Below are positions 8,425-17,689 of a stretch of DNA of 46,524 nucleotides, one piece after another. The notes under the pieces were generated by a model that was not told the origin of the DNA, ran no database searches, and worked only from the letters and a program-made list of their open reading frames with translations. The stretch spans positions 1-46,524 of the forward strand of contig JAJPJE010000097.1 of NCBI GenBank assembly GCA_021324365.1, written 5' to 3'. The translations under genes were made by a program, and so were the position numbers. This stretch comes from Terriglobia bacterium (GTDB lineage Bacteria > Acidobacteriota > Terriglobia > Terriglobales > Acidobacteriaceae). Numbering within the stretch: the first letter of the stretch is position 1; every line of letters begins with the position of its first letter.

Positions 8425-9351
8425 ATGGCGCGTCGGCCTACATACTTGTCTCTGAATTCCGAGCCGGTGCCGTCTTTGGAGCAGATTCTAAGAAATCCCG
8501 CCCGAGTGTCCGTGGTCGTGCGCGGCGTCGATTCGCATGGATACCCCTTCATGCAGACCGCAACTGTTATCAAGGCTTCGCGGACTTCCGTAGAACTGGC
8601 GGAAATCGATTGCCTCAACGGAGCAGCGGATATCGTCACGCTGGAATACCATCGTCGTCGCTGCCGCTATCGTATTTCGTGGATCGGCACAATCAAGGAC
8701 GGACGCTCTGGACGCGCTGGTCTTGAGTCTCTCGATCCCATCAATTTTATCTTTGAGAAAGAGGTCGGCACTGAATCGAAGGCGAATCCTACGCCACAGG
8801 CCGCAAACCCCGCCTCGATGCTTCCGCCGACAAACAAGAACTCATCAGCGCAATCCTCCGAGCGTCGTTTACATCCGCGGTATTCCTGGGGAGCTAACGC
8901 ACAAGTTCGCAAAAAAGGCATCCCGGCCAACACGCCTTGCCGCGTGACCGATATCAGCTTGGGAGGCTGCTATGTTGAAATGATGATGCCGTTTCCTGAA
9001 GGCACTGCGGTGGAGCTTGATCTGTTTTGGCAGCAGAAGAAATTCATGCTCGATGCCAGGGTCGCCACGTCGCATCCATCCATCGGAATGGGGATCGCGT
9101 TCTTTGGATTTTCCGCCGAGCAGTTCCACCTTTTGCAGCAACTGATCGAAGAAATCTCCTGCAATAAGCACCCTGCCGCGTCCTCCATAAGCAACAGTTC
9201 ATTAAACCCGGCAATCCTTGCTCAGGATATCCTTCAGTGGTTCGAGCAGCACGAAACGCTTTCTCGTACCCAATTCGAATCGATGCTGCAAAAACAGAAA
9301 CCGAAAAGCGTCACGTCAACTCCGGCTGCCGCCAACACCGGAACGGACTAG
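8425..9351 (+). CDS. PilZ-domain protein
   Basis: A 308-residue cytosolic protein without signal peptide or membrane segment. Residues about 30-110 form a beta-rich N-terminal domain resembling the partner domain found before PilZ. A PilZ domain lies at about 150-245, containing RRLHPRY (an RxxxR-type c-di-GMP contact) and DISLGGCYVEM (matching the D/NxSxxG motif). Both ligand-binding motifs are intact, so it probably binds cyclic di-GMP and affects motility, adhesion or polysaccharide output. The tail after 265 is helical (ILQWFEQHETLSRTQFESML) and then Lys/Thr-rich. No SD is obvious at the ATG. No cyclase or phosphodiesterase gene is nearby. Confidence 0.88.
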   Translation: MARRPTYLSLNSEPVPSLEQILRNPARVSVVVRGVDSHGYPFMQTATVIKASRTSVELAEIDCLNGAADIVTLEYHRRRCRYRISWIGTIKDGRSGRAGLESLDPINFIFEKEVGTESKANPTPQAANPASMLPPTNKNSSAQSSERRLHPRYSWGANAQVRKKGIPANTPCRVTDISLGGCYVEMMMPFPEGTAVELDLFWQQKKFMLDARVATSHPSIGMGIAFFGFSAEQFHLLQQLIEEISCNKHPAASSISNSSLNPAILAQDILQWFEQHETLSRTQFESMLQKQKPKSVTSTPAAANTGTD

Positions 9352-9370
9352 CTTTTTCTGTCATTCCGAG

Positions 9371-9384
9371 GAGACTTTCGTCTC
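9371..9384. repeat. Small hairpin downstream of carB, possibly a degraded dispersed repeat
   Basis: GAGAC and GTCTC pair around a 4-nt loop, 24 bp past the carB stop and in the convergent gap with the PilZ gene. On the carB strand the loop is GAAA and an A-rich, not U-rich, segment follows, so intrinsic termination is doubtful. The flanking GTCATTCCGAGG resembles a dispersed acidobacterial intergenic repeat. Confidence 0.35.
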
Positions 9385-9407
9385 AGATGAATCCCTATGG
9401 ATGGCTA

Positions 9408-12400
9408 TCACTTACTCGCCGTCGCGCTGCGTTCTGCGTGCAAATGTTGGATGGCACGTACTGTCACTTCTCCCCGTTGCAGTGCAGCGATGCCTTCGGC
9501 AGCCGCCCGCGCTGCGGACAAAGTCGTGATCGTCTGCACGTGATAGGTAATCGCGGCGCGCCGGATTGCCTTTTCATCGAACCACGGCTCGGGACCATGA
9601 GGCGTGTTGATGATCAACTGGATGCGATCGCCCTTGATCAGATCGACGACATTGGGGCGGCCTTCCTTCACCTTGTATACAACGTCAACTTTGTAGCCGG
9701 CATTTTCAAGGATGCGCGCGGTCCCTGTGGTCGCTACTAGCTTGAATCCCAACTCGACGAAGAGCCGCGCAACTTCAGCCACGTAAGGTTTATCCCGGTC
9801 GTTCACGCTGATGAATACGTGACCGGAGGTGGGTAACTTGTTCCCAGCCGCCATCTGGGCTTTCGCGAAAGCCTCGCCGAAGTTCTCCGCAACCCCCATC
9901 ACCTCGCCGGTCGACTTCATTTCCGGACCAAGTACCGTATCCACGCCAGGGAACTTCGCCCACGGAAACACCGGTGATTTCACGAAATAACAATTACCGG
10001 TATCAAGGTCTATTGCCTTCGAAACATTCTCCGGAAGGAACTCGCGAAGCTTGCGGCCCGTCATTAGTCGTGCTGCGATCTTCGCCAGCGGAATGCCCGT
10101 TGCCTTGGAAACGTATGGCACGGTGCGCGATGCGCGCGGATTCACCTCCAGCACAAAGACCTTATTGTGCTGGATCGCAAACTGGATGTTCATCAACCCG
10201 ACCACCTTCAGTGCTCGCGCCAGCTTGAAAGTGTACTCGCGCATGGTGTGCAGCAGATGCTCAGGAATGTCCACCGCGGGAAGCACGCAGGAGGAATCAC
10301 CTGAGTGGATTCCCGCCTCTTCGATGTGCTGCATAATTCCGGCAACCACTACATCTTCGCCGTCCGAGAGTGTATCCACATCGACTTCGGTGGCACTCTC
10401 CAGAAAGTGATCGATCAGCACGGGGCGTTCCTGCGAATATTCGACCGCCTCCTTCATGTACTTGATGACCGACTCGTCGTCGTACACGATCTGCATCGCG
10501 CGCCCGCCTAAAACGTACGATGGCCGGAGCAGCACCGGATAGCCAACCTTGTTCGCGCCGGCAACGGCCTCTTCGATCGACGTTGCCATCGCCCCCGGTG
10601 GCTGCGGGATTTCCAATTCGTCGAGCAGCTTGCCGAAGCGCTTGCGATCTTCGGCAAGATCGATCGACTCCGGCGAGGTTCCGATAATTGGCACTCCTGC
10701 AGCTTTCAGCGGAAGCGATAGGTTCAACGGCGTCTGCCCGCCAAATTGCACGATCATGCCGATCGGCGCTCCCGCCTGTGCTTCGTGCTCGTACACTTCT
10801 AGAACGTCTTCCAGGGTTAGCGGCTCGAAATAGAGGCGATCGCTGGTGTCGTAATCCGTCGAGACCGTCTCCGGATTGCAGTTCACCATCACAGTCTCAT
10901 AGCCATCGTCACGCAACGCGAACGCCGCGTGACAGCAGCAGTAGTCAAATTCAATTCCCTGACCTATCCGGTTGGGCCCGCTTCCAAGAATGATCACTTT
11001 CTTCTTCTTGGTCGGCTTCGCCTCGTCTTCTTCTTCGTAGGTCGAGTACAGGTATGGCGTGTAGCTCTCGAATTCCGCCGCACATGTATCGACATGTTTG
11101 TACACCGGTTTCACGGCACGCTTGTTCCGCAATTCACGGACCTTCGCGGAGCCGTCGCGGCCTTCAAATCCCCAAATACGCGCCAGCCGTTCGTCGGAAA
11201 GTCCCGCGCGCTTGGCTTCGCGAATCTTCTCCTCTGGCGCGTCGATAGGATACTGCGCGACGTCATTCCAAACGTCGTTGATCTCCTTCAGTTGATACAG
11301 GAACCAGGGATCGATAGACGTCATCTTCGCTAGTTCCTTCACGGTCATGCCCTCGCGCAGCGCGTAGCGGATATATGCAAGCCGCTCAGGATGCGGTGTA
11401 ACCAGGCGCTGGACCAGAATCTTTGGCTCGAGCTTTTCCGAACTCAGGCGCTTGCCTGTTTCCAGTGAACGAACGGCCTTTAGCAGTGCCTCTTTGAAGG
11501 TACGTCCAATGGCCATCGCCTCGCCCACGGACTTCATCTGCGGGCCGAGGCCCTCGTCGGCCCCAGGAAATTTCTCAAACTGCCACTTCGGATTTTTTAC
11601 GACAACATAATCCAGCGTAGGCTCGAAGCACGCCGGAGTCTTCCGCGTGATCTCGTTCGTGATCTCGTCGAGGGTGTAACCCACGGCCAACTTGGCCGCG
11701 ATCTTTGCGATCGGGAATCCGGTGGCCTTCGACGCTAGTGCCGACGAGCGCGATACGCGCGGGTTCATCTCGATGACCACCATGCGCCCGTTGACTGGAT
11801 TGACGGCGTACTGAATATTCGATCCGCCGGTTTCCACGCCGATTTCGCGAATGACCTTGATCGATGCATCGCGCATAGCCTGGTACTCCCGATCTGTAAG
11901 CGTCTGCGCAGGAGCAACAGTAATCGAGTCGCCGGTGTGCACGCCCATGGGATCGAAGTTCTCGATCGAGCAGATGATGATGACGTTGTCTTTCACGTCA
12001 CGCATCACCTCGAGCTCGTACTCCTTCCACCCAAGAACGGATTCTTCCAGCAGAACCTCATGTACCGGCGAAAGATCAAGACCACGCGCAAGTAGTTCTA
12101 CGAGTTCTTCGCGGTTATAAGCGATGCCTCCACCCGTCCCACCGAGCGTAAATGATGGTCGCAAGATTACCGGAAAACCGATTTTCGCGGTGAAGTCCAG
12201 CCCGTCTTTGAGATTCTTTACCAGCGCCGATTTCGGCACATCGAGTCCGATATGGATCATCGCGTCTTTGAACAGCAACCGGTCTTCGGCCTTCTTGATC
12301 GCGTCGAGCTGTGCACCGATCAGCCGAACGTTGTATTTCTCCAGCACGCCGCCATCCGCAAGTTCGACAGCCATGTTTAGTGCAGTCTGTCCGCCGACGG

Positions 12401-12683
12401 TGGGAAGCAGCGCGAAGCCGCGGCCGTCGCACATCTCCGACTCAACGCGGATGATCTCTTCGACGTAAGTGCGCGTGATCGGCTCAATGTACGTGCGGTC
12501 CGCAAACTCCGGGTCCGTCATGATGGTGGCCGGGTTGGAATTCACCAGCACCACTTCATAGCCTTCGGACTTCAGCGCCTTGCAGGCCTGCGTGCCGGAG
12601 TAATCAAATTCCGCCGATTGTCCGATCACAATAGGACCGGAGCCGATGATGAGAATCTTCGAAATATCGTTTCTACGTGGCAT
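9408..12683 (-). CDS. carB: Carbamoyl-phosphate synthase large subunit
   Basis: The 1091-residue protein has the duplicated ATP-grasp architecture. The N-terminal half begins with [24 protein letters not shown], and the C-terminal half repeats it as [21 protein letters not shown] near residue 565. Both halves carry the [21 protein letters not shown] grasp motifs and [20 protein letters not shown] metal sites. An MGS-like regulatory domain occupies about 935-1075. It makes carbamoyl phosphate from bicarbonate, two ATP and ammonia channelled from CarA, feeding pyrimidine and arginine synthesis. The ATG at 12681-12683 directly follows the TAG stop of the upstream restriction-enzyme gene with no spacer, so its translation is probably coupled to a gene outside the pathway. 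Confidence 0.97.
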   Translation of the reverse strand: MPRRNDISKILIIGSGPIVIGQSAEFDYSGTQACKALKSEGYEVVLVNSNPATIMTDPEFADRTYIEPITRTYVEEIIRVESEMCDGRGFALLPTVGGQTALNMAVELADGGVLEKYNVRLIGAQLDAIKKAEDRLLFKDAMIHIGLDVPKSALVKNLKDGLDFTAKIGFPVILRPSFTLGGTGGGIAYNREELVELLARGLDLSPVHEVLLEESVLGWKEYELEVMRDVKDNVIIICSIENFDPMGVHTGDSITVAPAQTLTDREYQAMRDASIKVIREIGVETGGSNIQYAVNPVNGRMVVIEMNPRVSRSSALASKATGFPIAKIAAKLAVGYTLDEITNEITRKTPACFEPTLDYVVVKNPKWQFEKFPGADEGLGPQMKSVGEAMAIGRTFKEALLKAVRSLETGKRLSSEKLEPKILVQRLVTPHPERLAYIRYALREGMTVKELAKMTSIDPWFLYQLKEINDVWNDVAQYPIDAPEEKIREAKRAGLSDERLARIWGFEGRDGSAKVRELRNKRAVKPVYKHVDTCAAEFESYTPYLYSTYEEEDEAKPTKKKKVIILGSGPNRIGQGIEFDYCCCHAAFALRDDGYETVMVNCNPETVSTDYDTSDRLYFEPLTLEDVLEVYEHEAQAGAPIGMIVQFGGQTPLNLSLPLKAAGVPIIGTSPESIDLAEDRKRFGKLLDELEIPQPPGAMATSIEEAVAGANKVGYPVLLRPSYVLGGRAMQIVYDDESVIKYMKEAVEYSQERPVLIDHFLESATEVDVDTLSDGEDVVVAGIMQHIEEAGIHSGDSSCVLPAVDIPEHLLHTMREYTFKLARALKVVGLMNIQFAIQHNKVFVLEVNPRASRTVPYVSKATGIPLAKIAARLMTGRKLREFLPENVSKAIDLDTGNCYFVKSPVFPWAKFPGVDTVLGPEMKSTGEVMGVAENFGEAFAKAQMAAGNKLPTSGHVFISVNDRDKPYVAEVARLFVELGFKLVATTGTARILENAGYKVDVVYKVKEGRPNVVDLIKGDRIQLIINTPHGPEPWFDEKAIRRAAITYHVQTITTLSAARAAAEGIAALQRGEVTVRAIQHLHAERSATASK

Positions 12684-13409
12684 CTATTTTGTTTTACCGC
12701 AAGCAATAGCCTTGGCTAGCAATGAAGCAATAAAGTTCTCGAAACACAACTCAGGAGCTGGCTCTATATACGCACCACTTGCACCGTCTGAGCTATTGGA
12801 CATCAAAAAGCAGGTTGCATCGTACAGTCGCTCTCTCACGAGTTTTGTCAGAAGAATCTCGTATCGTTTTGCATACGAGGCGGACTTAAACTCTTCAAAC
12901 ACTTTGAAGTGCGGCTCGCAGGCCTTCACGGGCTTAGTTGATTTTGGTGACTCCTCAAGAAGCATCAAATATCCAAGCCACGGCCTCGCGGAAGGCTTGA
13001 AGGCACCCTCTCGGTATGCCGCCCAAAGGTCCGTTGCCGAGCCGAGCGCCTCCTCGGTTCGGTTGTTGTAGTTGTTTCCGAAAGAACCAACTTGCGACTT
13101 AAACTCGATGGCCGCAATCAAACAACCGTCGCTAACTACAAGTAAGTCCCACTTCTTTTCTGGTCGATACCAGCCGGGCAGCTCAACCGCTCGGTCGCAA
13201 AAGATTAGAGGCTTGTGTATTCCTGACTCTTCCAAAGAATCTCGAACTAGCTCTATGAAGCCGTTCATCTGACTTCCACCTGTTACCGCAGCTCGCGCAC
13301 CTGCGTCGCGGATACCTGTCCGTTCGCCCTGTTTTTGTGCTTGGGTTTCGCGGCTGGCCCAAAAATGCACGATTGCTCTTCTAAGACGATTTTGGAGAGT
13401 CGGACTCAT
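12684..13409 (-). CDS. PaeR7I/XhoI-like type II restriction endonuclease
   Basis: The 241-residue protein resembles the PaeR7I family: an N-terminal AIVHFWASRETQAQKQGE segment, a PD-(D/E)xK core with D88 in KWDLLV and E102-x-K104 in IEFKSQ, then VGSFGNNYNNRTEEALGSATDLW and a PWLGYLMLLEESP segment typical of this family. PaeR7I and XhoI cut CTCGAG, so that specificity is inferred here. The start codon overlaps the methyltransferase stop as ATGA, and the stop abuts carB. Base use is more AT-rich than carA and carB and the codons are less biased, which suggests transfer. All core catalytic residues are present, so the gene looks intact. Confidence 0.82.
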   Translation of the reverse strand: MSPTLQNRLRRAIVHFWASRETQAQKQGERTGIRDAGARAAVTGGSQMNGFIELVRDSLEESGIHKPLIFCDRAVELPGWYRPEKKWDLLVVSDGCLIAAIEFKSQVGSFGNNYNNRTEEALGSATDLWAAYREGAFKPSARPWLGYLMLLEESPKSTKPVKACEPHFKVFEEFKSASYAKRYEILLTKLVRERLYDATCFLMSNSSDGASGAYIEPAPELCFENFIASLLAKAIACGKTK

Positions 13410-14401
13410 TCGCCGGCCTCCAAAACCGTGACTGAGCTAGCAAACAACGACGGCACTTCGGCCTGAACTCTATTTGCGGCCAAGTCTAGGTAGGTAGAAT
13501 CAACCTCAAATCCAATGCTATTACGACCACATTTCGACGCGGCTATGCAAGTACTTCCAGTTCCCACGAAAGGGTCTAGGACTGTATCGCCGACGAAGCT
13601 GAACATTCTGATAAGTCGCTCCGCTAGTTCAACAGGATATGGAGCTGGATGGTTTCTAGTTGACGCTCCGGTCAAACCACTCCAAATCTGCTGAAACCAC
13701 TTCTTGTGATCTTCCGCCGATATGATGCTTAGCAGCCGGACCGATGGGTCCGGAGTTCGGTAGCCACCGGGCTTCCTCTCCATCAGGATAAACTCGATGT
13801 CATTCTTGATGACGGCATTCGGTTCGTAAGGCTTGCCTAAAAATCCTCCGCCGCCGTTTTCAACTTCATAAGTCGCATTTGCAATCTTGTGCCAGATTAT
13901 GGGTGCCAGGTTATCGAAACCGATCTGCCGACAATGTTCCTGTATCGAGGCGTGCAGCGGAACCACAGTATGTCTGCCCTCGTTCTTGCGACGTGAGAGA
14001 CAAACGTCCCCGACAACGCAAACCAGCCTGCCACCGGGCACAAGCGAGTCGTAACAGTGCTTCCACACCTTATCAAGTTCAAGTAGGAACTCATTGTAGC
14101 TTCCCACGTGGCCGAGTTGCCCGGGTGAATCCCTATATTCTTTCAACGTCCAGTAGGGCGGCGACGTCAAGACAAGATGGACTCGTCCTACAAGATTGGT
14201 GGACATCTTCCTCGAGTCGCCTCTCACTAGTAAGTGCTTGGTCGGCACCTGTCTAGCGGCCTGCCACAAGGATCGGACCAGTTCTTGATCTTTCGCAATG
14301 CGGGGAATTGCCGTCTGCAAATCTGTTACTTCGAGCACTTTCCGAGGAAGGATGTCGGAGAATACGCCACTCGGAATAGCGGATTGCAGTTGCGCACTCA
14401 T
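13406..14401 (-). CDS. Type II DNA methyltransferase (beta-class, TSPPY)
   Basis: I choose the ATG at 14401, which overlaps the carA stop as ATGA, over an in-frame ATG 12 nt upstream. The 331-residue protein has the catalytic motif TSPPYW at about residues 79-84 before the SAM-binding motif DPFVGTGST at about 282-290. This is the beta-class order. It should protect the site cut by the adjacent PaeR7I-like nuclease. A serine in the first position (SPPY) is usual in N4-cytosine enzymes, while PaeR7I-type systems are commonly described as N6-adenine, so the modified base is uncertain. The methyltransferase precedes the nuclease, the safe order for establishment. Base composition matches the nuclease and not carA. 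Confidence 0.88.
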   Translation of the reverse strand: MSAQLQSAIPSGVFSDILPRKVLEVTDLQTAIPRIAKDQELVRSLWQAARQVPTKHLLVRGDSRKMSTNLVGRVHLVLTSPPYWTLKEYRDSPGQLGHVGSYNEFLLELDKVWKHCYDSLVPGGRLVCVVGDVCLSRRKNEGRHTVVPLHASIQEHCRQIGFDNLAPIIWHKIANATYEVENGGGGFLGKPYEPNAVIKNDIEFILMERKPGGYRTPDPSVRLLSIISAEDHKKWFQQIWSGLTGASTRNHPAPYPVELAERLIRMFSFVGDTVLDPFVGTGSTCIAASKCGRNSIGFEVDSTYLDLAANRVQAEVPSLFASSVTVLEAGE

Positions 14402-15531
14402 TTCCCCTTCCACTCCTCCATCATCTTCACGAAATCCTTGAACAGATAATGCGAGTCGTGCGGACCCGGTGCCGCTTCCGGGTGGTACTGTACGCTGAAC
14501 AGCGGCAGGCTGCGGTGACGCATGCCCTCCAGCGTCTGATCATTCAAGTCGAAATGCGTGCACTCGACATCGTTCGCCGGCAGGGAGTCCGGATCGACAG
14601 CGAAATTATGATTGTGCGCAGTGATCTCTACTTTCCCCGTCTCCATCTGCTTTACCGGATGATTCCCGCCGTGGTGTCCGAATTTCAGCTTGTAGGTCTT
14701 CCCGCCCAGCGCGATTCCCGTCAACTGATGTCCCAGGCAGATGCCGAACACCGGCACGCGTCCCATCAGCCCGCGAATGTTGTTCACGGCATAGGTGCAT
14801 GGCTCGGGATCGCCCGGTCCATTCGACAGGAATACTCCATCTGGCTTCATCTCCAGAACATCTTCCGCCGGAGTCTGCGCCGGAACCACCGTCACGCGGC
14901 AACGTTCAGCGACGAGTTTGCGCAGAATGTTCTGCTTGATGCCGAAATCGTACGCAACCACATGATGCAACGGCGGCGCATCTTTCACGCCGACCACTTC
15001 CGTTGGTTCGTGTGAGCGCTCGCCCACTTCCCAGATGTAACGTTGCTTGGTGGTCACGACCTTTGCCAGGTCCGTACCATCCATCTTCGGGATCGAGCGC
15101 GCCTTCTCGACCAACTTGTCGAAATCCGTTTCCATGGTCGAGATCACCCCGCGCATCACACCACGATCGCGCAGATGGCGCACCAAGGCGCGCGTATCGA
15201 TGTCTGCCAGCACAGGAATGTTGAAGCGCTCCAGGTACTCTTCCGCGACCTGCTGCGAGCGCCAGTTGGAACTTACCTTCGAGAACTCGCGCACGATCAG
15301 GCCCTCGATGTAAGGCCGGTTCGCTTCATTGTCCTCGGGATTCGTTCCGTAATTGCCGATTTGCGGGTTGGTAAGAACTACGATTTGTCCGGCGTAGGAG
15401 GGATCGGTGAAGATTTCCTGATAACCGGTGATGGAAGTATTAAAAACGACTTCGCCATAGCATTCGCCTTTGGCGCCGTAACCTTTGCCGCGGAAGATTC
15501 TCCCGTCTTCCAGCGCAAGGATTGCTTGCAT
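14398..15531 (-). CDS. carA: Carbamoyl-phosphate synthase small subunit
   Basis: The 377-residue protein has the CarA N-terminal domain ([33 protein letters not shown] begins at about residue 6) and a class I glutamine amidotransferase domain with the nucleophile in GICLGHQL and the His/Glu dyad in [13 protein letters not shown] near residue 355. It hydrolyses glutamine and passes ammonia to CarB. Downstream one expects carB; here a methyltransferase start overlaps its stop by ATGA, and the nuclease intervenes before carB. The protein is complete at both ends, with the normal length of about 370-385, so the insertion has not truncated it. Confidence 0.96.
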   Translation of the reverse strand: MQAILALEDGRIFRGKGYGAKGECYGEVVFNTSITGYQEIFTDPSYAGQIVVLTNPQIGNYGTNPEDNEANRPYIEGLIVREFSKVSSNWRSQQVAEEYLERFNIPVLADIDTRALVRHLRDRGVMRGVISTMETDFDKLVEKARSIPKMDGTDLAKVVTTKQRYIWEVGERSHEPTEVVGVKDAPPLHHVVAYDFGIKQNILRKLVAERCRVTVVPAQTPAEDVLEMKPDGVFLSNGPGDPEPCTYAVNNIRGLMGRVPVFGICLGHQLTGIALGGKTYKLKFGHHGGNHPVKQMETGKVEITAHNHNFAVDPDSLPANDVECTHFDLNDQTLEGMRHRSLPLFSVQYHPEAAPGPHDSHYLFKDFVKMMEEWKGK

Positions 15532-15656
15532 CGTTACTCCGAAGGGTGGATTTTATTGATTCTATCAGGCGATTGCTGGATTGGACCAGAGAATTGCCGC
15601 CGCTTTTTGCTCTCTGCTCAAGAATTTCATGCGCCCGTTGCAGAAATCGAAATCGC

Positions 15657-16217
15657 CTACCTCAACTTGCCCACTTTATCCATCGGCCAGTACCCGAACA
15701 CAGCTTTGCCGTAGATAAACCGCTCCTCCACTGGGCCAAAATCGCGGCTGTCATTGGAGCTACTGCGATGATCTCCCAGCAGAAAGAAACAGTGCATGGG
15801 AATCGTTGTCTCCGGATAGAAACTCTGGTCTTCGTACTCTGCCGGAACATACGGTTCACTTAGTAGCTCGTCATTGACATAGACGCGACCGGCAGCGATT
15901 CGCACCCTGTCGCCGGGTAATGCGATTACCCGCTTGATATAGCTCTTCGCGGGATCTCGCGGATAATGGAACACAACGATGTCCCCGCGTTGAATTTCGC
16001 CCAGGCGATAAACGAACTTGTTGATGAAGATTCGTTCCTGGTCGTTCAGTTCCGGTTCCATGCTGGTGCCTTCTACTTTCACCGGCTGATACAGAAACAC
16101 GATGATGAATGCCGAAACCAGCAGCGAGATCGCGAGGTCGCGAACCCAGACTGCCAATGCCGGCGTAGTCGGTTTGTTCTCGGAAGGCGTCCCGGTTGGT
16201 TTCGGCTCTACCAGCAT
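15657..16217 (-). CDS. lepB: Signal peptidase I
   Basis: A 186-residue membrane protease with one transmembrane segment at about residues 26-45 (LAISLLVSAFIIVFLYQP). The serine nucleophile is S52 in EGTSMEP, and the general-base lysine is K95 in YIKRVIALPGD. The C-terminal box is GDHRSSSNDSRDFGPV. It cleaves signal peptides from secreted proteins on the outer side of the cytoplasmic membrane. It stands alone between carA (about 125 bp away) and a divergent secreted protein. The size matches the short S26A form, and all catalytic elements are intact. Confidence 0.95.
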   Translation of the reverse strand: MLVEPKPTGTPSENKPTTPALAVWVRDLAISLLVSAFIIVFLYQPVKVEGTSMEPELNDQERIFINKFVYRLGEIQRGDIVVFHYPRDPAKSYIKRVIALPGDRVRIAAGRVYVNDELLSEPYVPAEYEDQSFYPETTIPMHCFFLLGDHRSSSNDSRDFGPVEERFIYGKAVFGYWPMDKVGKLR

Positions 16218-16345
16218 TCTCTCTGATTTTAAACTAAGGATTTCGCCAAGAGTTGCTCCCGATGGCCCGCTCTTTTAAGCTGGCTTTGATCGCAGAGGCG
16301 CGCTTTTCAGAGTAGAATGGTTACCCGGTGAAGGATTCTCTTGGG

Positions 16346-16786
16346 ATGAAGGCGTTTTTCGGAGTTTTGTTCAGCTTTGTACTGGTGATTACCCTATTTG
16401 CCCAGTCTGACACTGCCGAGATTCCGGCCTACCACAAGCAGGCTCCCGCGACGGCCGAAAAACTGCCACCCATCTTGCCCAGGGAGCAGCTCTGGGGACC
16501 TGCATTCGAGAATGCGTACCAGGTGCACGCCTATGAGCTCGCACCCAAGGTATCCAAGATCATTTACCAACTGCCCTGCTACTGCTATTGCGACCATATC
16601 GGTCATAAGAGCCTGCGTACTTGCTACGAAAGCACACACGCGGCTCATTGTGCGGTCTGCCTGAAGGAACTGTATTACGCATACGACCAGCACAAAAAGG
16701 GTAAGACGGTCGCGCAGATTCGCCAGGGCATCATTCACGGCCAGTGGCAACAGATTGACCTCGAAGCCGCCGCCGGAATGAACTAA
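16346..16786 (+). CDS. Secreted PCYCYC-motif protein
   Basis: The ATG at 16346 is preferred because GAAGGA lies 10 nt upstream; a GTG at 16328 would add six residues. Residues 1-20 form a signal peptide (FGVLFSFVLVITLFAQ). The mature 126-residue domain has QLPCYCYCDHIGHKSLRTCY at about 75-94 and HCAVC at 101-105, seven cysteines in total plus nearby histidines. This fits the PCYCGC/PCYCYC family of unknown function (DUF-type, often lipoprotein or secreted). The Cys/His spacing suggests metal binding or a disulfide-rich fold outside the cytoplasm; I cannot say which. It precedes a structured region and a TPR gene on the same strand. Confidence 0.75.
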   Translation: MKAFFGVLFSFVLVITLFAQSDTAEIPAYHKQAPATAEKLPPILPREQLWGPAFENAYQVHAYELAPKVSKIIYQLPCYCYCDHIGHKSLRTCYESTHAAHCAVCLKELYYAYDQHKKGKTVAQIRQGIIHGQWQQIDLEAAAGMN

Positions 16787-16795
16787 GAGTTTTCG

Positions 16796-17000
16796 CACTT
16801 TGCGGTGCGAGAAGTACGAGCTTGGGGAGCAGACCTGCTGGCGTCCTGGCGGCGCCAGGGGTACTGCACGCGAGAACGGGTATTCCACGGTGCTTTTGGC
16901 TCCGTCTGGCCGGTTTGCCCCCAGTTGACGCCCGTTGCGAAGGCGTGTAACGTGCTCGCAATTCAGTTTTCCACAGGAGCTGATTGCGTGCCCGTGGCGC
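16796..17000 (+). ncRNA. Candidate structured RNA (possibly 6S-like)
   Basis: These bases have no convincing reading frame but many strong pairings. TGCGAG near 16804 pairs with CTCGCA near 16953, and CTTGGGG pairs with CCCCCAG near 16920 inside it. Local hairpins include CCTGGC-GCCAGG (about 16847-16861), AGCAG-CTGCT, and ACGCC-GGCGT (about 16929-16947). The shape, a long closing helix with an open centre and a 3'-side hairpin, recalls 6S RNA, but I do not recognise the sequence for sure. It could also be the leader of the downstream TPR-yvcK transcript. Confidence 0.35.
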
Positions 17001-17024
17001 GTCCTCGGCTTAGGCGTCAACCGC

Positions 17025-17681
17025 ATGAAACGTAAACTGGCAGTAAAAGCTAAACAATCATCTCTTAAGTCCAACAAAAATAAGATGCCTACGCCAGGTT
17101 CTGGAAAAACTCTACAGATGACCAAAGCTGCGCCAAAAAGTAATTCTCCCGCTCAGAATCCCGAATTTACACAGGCTGTGCAGAACTACGAGGCCGGCCT
17201 GCGCGCCCTTCAGGAACGCAAATTCGATAAAGCCAAGGCTCTCTTCCAGAAGGTGATCAGCAGCGGAATTCGCGAGCTTTCCGATCGTGCCTCAGTTCAT
17301 TTGAATGCATGCAATCAGCATCTTGCCCGCACCTCGGTGGAATTCAAGACGCCAGAAGAGCACTATGACTATGCCATCTCCCTGATGAACGTGGGCGATT
17401 ACGTTACCGCTCGAGAGCATCTGGAAAAGCTCGTTAAGACGAATGCCCAAGCCGACTATATCTGGTACGGACTCGCCGTGCTCGATTGCCTCACCGGGCA
17501 TTCCGAAGATGCGCTGAAAGGTCTCTCGGAAGCCATCCGCCTGAACCCGGCGAACCGTTTCCAGGCGCGCAGCGACAGTGATTTCAATCCCATGGCGGAC
17601 GATCCGCGCTTCACCGAACTGCTTTATCCCGAGCCGGGTGCGCCGGAAAACTCCGTTTACGGCAAGGGCAGCGACTACTAA
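17025..17681 (+). CDS. TPR-repeat protein upstream of yvcK
   Basis: Translation probably starts at ATG 17025 (AGGCG upstream); an in-frame start at 16935 would lie in the structured region. The 218-residue protein has a basic N-terminal 45 residues (KRKLAVKAKQSSLKSNKNK), then tetratricopeptide-like helix pairs: YEAGLRALQERKFDKAKALFQKVI (about 60-83), DYAISLMNVGDYVTAREHLEKL (about 120-141) and LAVLDCLTGHSEDALKGLSEAIRLNPANR (about 155-183). It has no signal peptide, so it is probably a cytosolic scaffold. It is 8 nt from yvcK, so the pair forms an operon. The precise partner is unknown. Confidence 0.8.
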   Translation: MKRKLAVKAKQSSLKSNKNKMPTPGSGKTLQMTKAAPKSNSPAQNPEFTQAVQNYEAGLRALQERKFDKAKALFQKVISSGIRELSDRASVHLNACNQHLARTSVEFKTPEEHYDYAISLMNVGDYVTAREHLEKLVKTNAQADYIWYGLAVLDCLTGHSEDALKGLSEAIRLNPANRFQARSDSDFNPMADDPRFTELLYPEPGAPENSVYGKGSDY

Positions 17682-17689
17682 ACGGCAGG

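Noticed and set aside
9371-9384. Hairpin after carB as a strong terminator
   Set aside because: A 5-bp stem followed by A-rich sequence on the coding strand, not a U tract; kept only as a weak repeat call.
10929-11333. Long open frame antisense to carB, and similar ones opposite many genes
   Set aside because: These mirror the codon bias of the real gene on the other strand and have no SD or motif.
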